Under the pieces are notes generated by a model. The model searched no databases. It was given only the letters and a program-made list of their open reading frames with translations, and was not told where the DNA came from. Position numbers and translations under genes: made by a program. From Gracilaria caudata (taxonomy: Eukaryota > Rhodophyta > Florideophyceae > Gracilariales > Gracilariaceae): 11,745 nucleotides of DNA. The stretch covers positions 1 through 11,745 of the forward strand of contig JASCIV010000819.1 in the NCBI GenBank assembly GCA_030374735.1. Direction: 5' to 3'. Positions within the stretch are counted from its first letter, which is position 1, and each line of letters starts with the position of its first letter. This document shows positions 8,033-11,745 of the stretch, in pieces.

Positions 8033-9091
8033 ATGCAGGGCTACAGACGAGAAAAGAGGGCCGGGAGGAATGCAGATGAGGCCTTCCGTGAAAACGAAGC
8101 GTACCCTTCAGCGATTATTGCGAGTCTTAGTACAGTACGTACTTCTCCGGTCAGCTTTGACGATGCGAACGGTAACGGTTCCAATGGATTATCGGGCAGC
8201 CCCGTTGGGTTTGAGGCGGATGACGGAAACGTTCTCAGTACTGAGTTTCACCAGGCAGACATTGCGTTATTGAATGTCCCAGGTACAAATCCTGCAGAAC
8301 TTTTCTTCGAGTTGTATCGAACTGTTGTTTATCTGTATGCAAATGATCTCAGAAAGCAGTATTATCACCTGAGTGACACAATGCCCCCTGACTTTTTCAC
8401 CGAGTCAAGTGGCGCTCGGGGGGCCGAGAGAAGCCAGCAAGGAGCGACGTTTCGATCCGGTCGTCGAACGAGAGAAATTAGTACTCAGTCTGATGAAGAT
8501 GCGAAGCGGTTTTTGGTTGATAACATTGCTGTCGACGGTCAACTTCCATCCCGGTCGCTCCAACGTGCAGTGATGGTTTCGGAAATAGACCTCGGAAAAC
8601 AGTTTGATGTTGGACAAGCTCCTTCACTGCAACACCTCAGTCCACACCAGATAGGTCTTCCACCTGGTGTGCATACATTTGAAGAGTTCTCGCACGCACT
8701 TGCAATCATAATCGGCACTCTTGCGAGCAAGACCATCACAGAAAGTTTTGAGGACCTTCAAGAAGCTGCGGCTATGATATCAAGAGACGTGAATCCAAGT
8801 GGCTCTCCATACTTGAAAAGGATACATAAGCGAGTGAAATCAATTCTGCGGAGAGATATGTTGGGTCAGGATTTCGATTGGAAAAGCGTAAAGTATGAAG
8901 AGAGGATAAGAAGGCTCGAAGAACAAGTGGCGACCGTGAGAGCGTTCTTAGTACACGGCATTCAAACCGGCACCACTGGTCCTCGCAATAAATCTTTTTC
9001 TAATCTTCTTGGGAGCCCATGCACACAACCAAATGCGTATAATCAAAACGAGATACATGAGTACTTGTGCACCTCGTCTCGGTGTTCCTGA
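8033..9091 (+). CDS. Uncharacterised 352-residue protein
   Basis: I do not recognise this protein. The ORF is uninterrupted from ATG at 8033 to TGA at 9089-9091, which stands out among the broken genes around it. The N-terminal third is polar and low in structure (DDANGNGSNGLSGSP). Residues about 85-112 could be helical (AELFFELYRTVVYLYANDL), and about 123-153 are rich in Ser, Arg and Gly. A block at about 215-240 (TFEEFSHALAIIIGTLASK) and the following 60 residues look folded and helical. KYEERIRRLEEQVATVRAFL (about 287-306) is a short coiled-coil candidate. No signal peptide or clear membrane segment is visible. The start lies 50 nt beyond the end of the EF-G fragment and no promoter is evident. 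A gag-like transposon protein, an orphan gene or a chance ORF are all possible. Confidence 0.5.
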   Translation: MQGYRREKRAGRNADEAFRENEAYPSAIIASLSTVRTSPVSFDDANGNGSNGLSGSPVGFEADDGNVLSTEFHQADIALLNVPGTNPAELFFELYRTVVYLYANDLRKQYYHLSDTMPPDFFTESSGARGAERSQQGATFRSGRRTREISTQSDEDAKRFLVDNIAVDGQLPSRSLQRAVMVSEIDLGKQFDVGQAPSLQHLSPHQIGLPPGVHTFEEFSHALAIIIGTLASKTITESFEDLQEAAAMISRDVNPSGSPYLKRIHKRVKSILRRDMLGQDFDWKSVKYEERIRRLEEQVATVRAFLVHGIQTGTTGPRNKSFSNLLGSPCTQPNAYNQNEIHEYLCTSSRCS

Positions 9092-9577
9092 ATCAACTAA
9101 GTGGCCTCTGCAGCTACCATGCGTGCTAACAGCTCAGTGAATTAAGGGGGTCGGCGGTCTTGAGTTTCTTTCCCGATGTGGATGCTTGCTGATTCTATTT
9201 TTCGATATCTTCATTCATATGTGTGAGAGGTGCCCTATGCATTCGCGCAAATTCGATCTAGGCTGCCATTTTTCCTCGTACTACAATCTCTTGCGGGTTG
9301 AAAGCTAAACACTTAGAAGGTTTCATGTTACCAACCCAACTGTCTTCATTTGTGCTGCATTCCGGACTGGCGTGCACAAGATTTTGTGATTCCTATTTAT
9401 CATCATCATGATGATGAACTCGCGAACGTTTGAATGAAGGGTTCGACGAACCTCTCGAAACACATACGACATGCTTTCGTCAGGTGCCATTGATGTGTTC
9501 AATACGGGCGCAAAGCAACTGTCATAAGGCATGATTTGTGTAGGAAATCGTGTTATGAGACTGTTATTCGTGTGTTC
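9092..9577. other. Gene-free region between convergent reading frames
   Basis: This lies between the 3' ends of the plus-strand unknown ORF and the minus-strand Sec24 fragment. I see no gene, RNA or AATAAA signal. It holds a perfect 18-bp palindrome at 9400-9417 (TCATCATCATGATGATGA) and a 13-nt hairpin at 9440-9452 (GGTTCG A CGAACC). Confidence 0.5.
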
Positions 9578-10824
9578 TTATGTAGTCCTATATCTATTGC
9601 TCGTTCTAACGCTTTGCAGTATATCCTCAGCAGCATCTAAAACACTCAGCAAAAACTCAGAGAACGAATGCACACCATTTCCCGGAAGAGTGTCTTCAAT
9701 GAGGAAAGACTTGAACCATCCATCTTTGGGTGTACCTTGCCGACAAATGACGCACTTTGGCGCGATTGGTCGGTCCCTTGTGCATTGTCCGCGTACCTGC
9801 ATTACCGTACTAGAGTCCGGAGGCGGGTAGGGTAAGTCCTTTCTACTCGTGGCAGCATAGTAAATGACAACATGGAGCAAGAATATCGGATAGCCGGTCT
9901 TTTTGACAGCAGCGAGTGACAACGGCAGTTCGCGATTTTTCTTCTCCTGAAGGCTAAGGAACGAGTACAGGCGCGGATACGCCGCGGCAGCCAGTAATTC
10001 CGGACTCAAGTCCTCCCAAACACAACAGCAGCGCGGCGCGAGTATCTGGATTAACAGCGCCCTGGCGGAAAAGAGAGCTGCGAACAAGCCCAAATGTAAG
10101 GCGTGGAATTGGTTGAAGCGCAGGATATCGAGTTAACGTGGCATCAACAACCGGAGCATCGCCATCCACAGGAGTCTTGGCAGTCCTGGAAACCAAAATT
10201 GCCAACCAGTCAAGGAGCAACATTCGCGCCGCAGTGATGCTTTGCTCATCTGTGGCTGCATTCGCTTTGTGGAACAGTACTGTGGTGAGAGCATTCGCGT
10301 CGGCCTCTTTCCTCACCGCCGAGCCTGATGCATTGAGCGGATAAAATTCAGTCAGTACGCGAAGCACTCTTTGTGGAAGCGCACCCGATTCTATGAAAAC
10401 GCCTTGAAACGCAATCTGCACACTAGCATATCGCACAATGGGTGCCGGAGCTTGGTCATGCACGCGAAACTCGACAGCCAGAGTGGAAGTATGAACATGA
10501 CAACTCAAAAGGTACACCTCGCGCACTTGACTATCTTGATACACTCTACAGCCATAAACGTCGGCAACCGCTATACTCGAACTGCTTCTCACGCACAAAG
10601 GCCCCGAACCACAGCTGGGTCATTGAGATGTTGCCACACATCTTTGGCCAAAATTTCCTCTCCAGTTTCATACAGAATAAACTTACCGCCACTGACCTGC
10701 GCCAGCGGCGAAGAGTGGCCACATGCACGGAGGTGCTACAAGAAAAGTACATATCAAACAAGGCGCCGATCAGATTAGCTCGCACGCCAGTCTGTTCATA
10801 AAACGTGGAGAGCTCTGTTGAAGG
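9578..10824 (-). pseudogene. C-terminal Sec24 (COPII coat) fragment, frameshifted
   Basis: Sec24 is the cargo-binding subunit of the COPII vesicle coat at ER exit sites. Reading from 10824 downwards: FYEQTG...LFDMYFSCSTSVHVATL (end of the trunk domain); then, after a 1-nt shift near 10705-10712, LAQVSGGKFILYETGEEIL; then, after a shift near 10590-10600, SSSSIAVADVYGCRVYQ and SLAVEFRV (beta-sandwich region), the helical region and LQPIPRLTFGLVRSSLFR with NPDTRAALLL. After a third shift near 10011-10030 come LSPELLAAAAYPRLYSF, GYPIFLL (gelsolin-like), RPIAPKCVICRQGT, FLIEDTL and HSFSEFLLSVL, which match the Sec24 C-terminus. The stop is at 9578-9580. The Sec24 N-terminus, zinc finger and most of the trunk are absent. 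Three frameshifts indicate a pseudogene, unless they are assembly errors. Confidence 0.75.
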
Positions 10825-11160
10825 CTTATCATAAGTACCACTGGCATGCCATGCAACTCTCACAAGCGTAGGCCCGAGATCCTCATCGTCGTTGTCGAGC
10901 ATATCTTGAATGGCGGCAGCAACAGCCGCAATATCCTCCTTGCTAACCGCATCATCGCGCGGCGAAGCAGCGTACGCAACGGACGCCCCCAAACCGACAG
11001 CTGCGACGCACGTGAGCGCAGTGGTAGTGCGTGTGGCAGCCGTAGCTGCCTCAAGGGTCAGCGAAGTAGCCACGCGAGAAATCTTTGAGGTAGGCGTAGA
11101 AGTTAAAGCTGTAGAAAGCGCACGCGCGGCTAGACGGGCAACAAGAAGACGTGTGGCCAC
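10825..11160 (-). pseudogene. N-terminal fragment of a class I haem peroxidase (cytochrome c peroxidase/ascorbate peroxidase)
   Basis: This family reduces hydrogen peroxide using cytochrome c or ascorbate. The minus strand reads LVRVAWHASGTYDK, with the distal-haem Arg, Trp and His of the RxxWH motif intact (about 10858-10844). It is preceded by acidic sequence (SKEDIAAVAAAIQDML). Before that is a presequence: ATRLLVARLAARALSTAL, rich in Arg, Ala and Ser, then a hydrophobic stretch (ALTCVAAVGLGASVAYAA). This two-part form fits import to the mitochondrial intermembrane space, as for yeast Ccp1; a plastid destination is possible. After GTYDK the family's GGSNGATMRF region is missing and the frame passes directly into Sec24-like sequence, so the proximal His and the rest of the haem domain are lost. 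The likely start codon reads GTG (11160-11158). The only upstream in-frame ATGs (11361 and higher) would add an implausible leader containing SLSLSLSL from the GA repeat. Confidence 0.7.
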
Positions 11161-11227
11161 TGCGGGTGGAACAGATCCGCTGGACGGAAGCGCTGGGAGG
11201 GAGGATGCGACACGCAGACGGGCTCCG

Positions 11228-11250
11228 GAGAGAGAGAGAGAGAGAGAGAG
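11228..11250. repeat. (GA)n microsatellite
   Basis: An uninterrupted GA run of 23 nt, followed by imperfect GA-rich sequence to about 11274. On the minus strand it is a CT tract about 70-90 bp upstream of the peroxidase presequence, where a 5' untranslated region or promoter would lie. Confidence 0.9.
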
Positions 11251-11279
11251 CGGGAGAGAGAGCTGGAGAGAGGACGGGG

Positions 11280-11745
11280 GAGGGGCCGGGCCGGGGCGAA
11301 ATCTAGGTGGGAAACAGAATGGCTTTATGCACGGATCCGGCGATGGCACATGTGCTAGCATTTGATGGCAAGATCTGCGCGGTCTCTGCGCGGCGAGCGC
11401 AGAATTGGCGCACATGACATTGTCACAGATATTCCGCCATCGCGTGATTGGTGACTTGGACAAATCGTCATGTGCTTTTCGCTTCCCGCACCGCACCGGC
11501 ACTCCAATGGGCGACGGCCGGACGGACCGGATCCACTCGTGGTGGCGGAGCCCCGCGCAAGATTGATTGTTGCAGAACCTCGAGAACCATGTCGTTGCAA
11601 AGTTGTTGGCGAATTCGGTCGTGCACCAACAGACCAAATCGCATTCGTCTCACGGTCAGCTGAAATAACGGGTAGTCCGGCAACGTTCAACCTCCTTGTA
11701 AACCTTCCAATCACGAAGTCACCATCGACGAATGCTGCAGTATTC
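11280..11745. other. Unassigned sequence upstream of the peroxidase fragment
   Basis: It is GC-rich in patches (about 11280-11300 and 11480-11560). Several overlapping minus-strand ORFs exist, one reading LFQLTVRRMRFGLLVHDRIR (about 11656-11597), but I recognise no protein family and all are short. A hairpin with 7-bp arms (TCTGCGC/GCGCAGA) lies at 11385-11403. It may include the former promoter of the peroxidase gene or a further unrecognised fragment. Confidence 0.4.

Noticed and set aside
7968..8273. Plus-strand ORF of 101 codons overlapping the end of the EF-G fragment and the start of the 352-codon ORF
   Set aside because: It is out of frame with both and resembles nothing known; treated as a shadow frame.
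9531..9830. Plus-strand ORF of 99 codons whose N-terminus looks like a signal peptide (LLFVCSYVVLYLLLVL)
   Set aside because: It is antisense to the recognisable Sec24 C-terminus, whose codons explain the composition. The hydrophobic run is the complement of charged and polar Sec24 codons.
10910..11365. Plus-strand Ala/Arg/Glu-rich ORF of 151 codons
   Set aside because: It is opposite the peroxidase presequence and the GA repeat. Its bias is the mirror of the Ala/Ser/Arg-rich minus-strand sequence.
11355..11714. Minus-strand ORF of 119 codons and overlapping frames upstream of the peroxidase
   Set aside because: No family recognised in any of the three minus-strand frames, so not called as a gene.

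Overview
The window looks like nuclear DNA of a photosynthetic eukaryote with few introns. Three host-gene relics are present: a plastid-type elongation factor G, a class I haem peroxidase with a bipartite organelle presequence, and the COPII coat protein Sec24. All three read without any recognisable intron, and two eukaryotic transposons lie beside them. A red alga would fit (plastid, intron-poor, TE-rich), but this is a guess; other algae cannot be excluded from the sequence alone.

Layout. (1) Positions 46-89 resemble the 3' terminus of a Helitron. (2) Positions about 90-4266 hold a broken Helitron: a Rep/HUH nuclease domain, a middle region and a PIF1-like helicase, interrupted by at least five stop codons and several frame changes, and ending in a 16-bp palindrome followed by CTGA|T. 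(3) Positions 4329-6839 are a pogo-like (Tc1/mariner superfamily) DNA transposon with degenerate 29-bp terminal inverted repeats flanked by TA. Its transposase keeps all three catalytic Asp residues but is frameshifted. (4) Positions 6842-7438 have no gene; 7158-7407 is a run of palindromes that ends in three 27-bp tandem palindromic units. (5) Positions 7439-7983 are an internal fragment of plastid-type EF-G with a frameshift and a nonsense codon. (6) Positions 8033-9091 are an intact 352-codon ORF that I do not recognise. (7) Positions 9092-9577 are gene-free. (8) On the minus strand, 10824-9578 is a frameshifted C-terminal Sec24 fragment. It is joined in frame, at about 10825, to the N-terminal part of a cytochrome c peroxidase/ascorbate peroxidase (about 11160-10825). 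A (GA)n microsatellite and unassigned sequence follow to the end.

The window is best read as a graveyard: two decayed autonomous transposons followed by at least three unrelated host-gene fragments placed side by side, with one uninterrupted ORF of unknown nature among them. Nothing suggests a working pathway. The points worth following up are the apparent Helitron head-to-tail junction, the palindrome array, the peroxidase-Sec24 chimera and the unidentified ORF. Some frameshifts could be assembly errors, which raw reads would settle.
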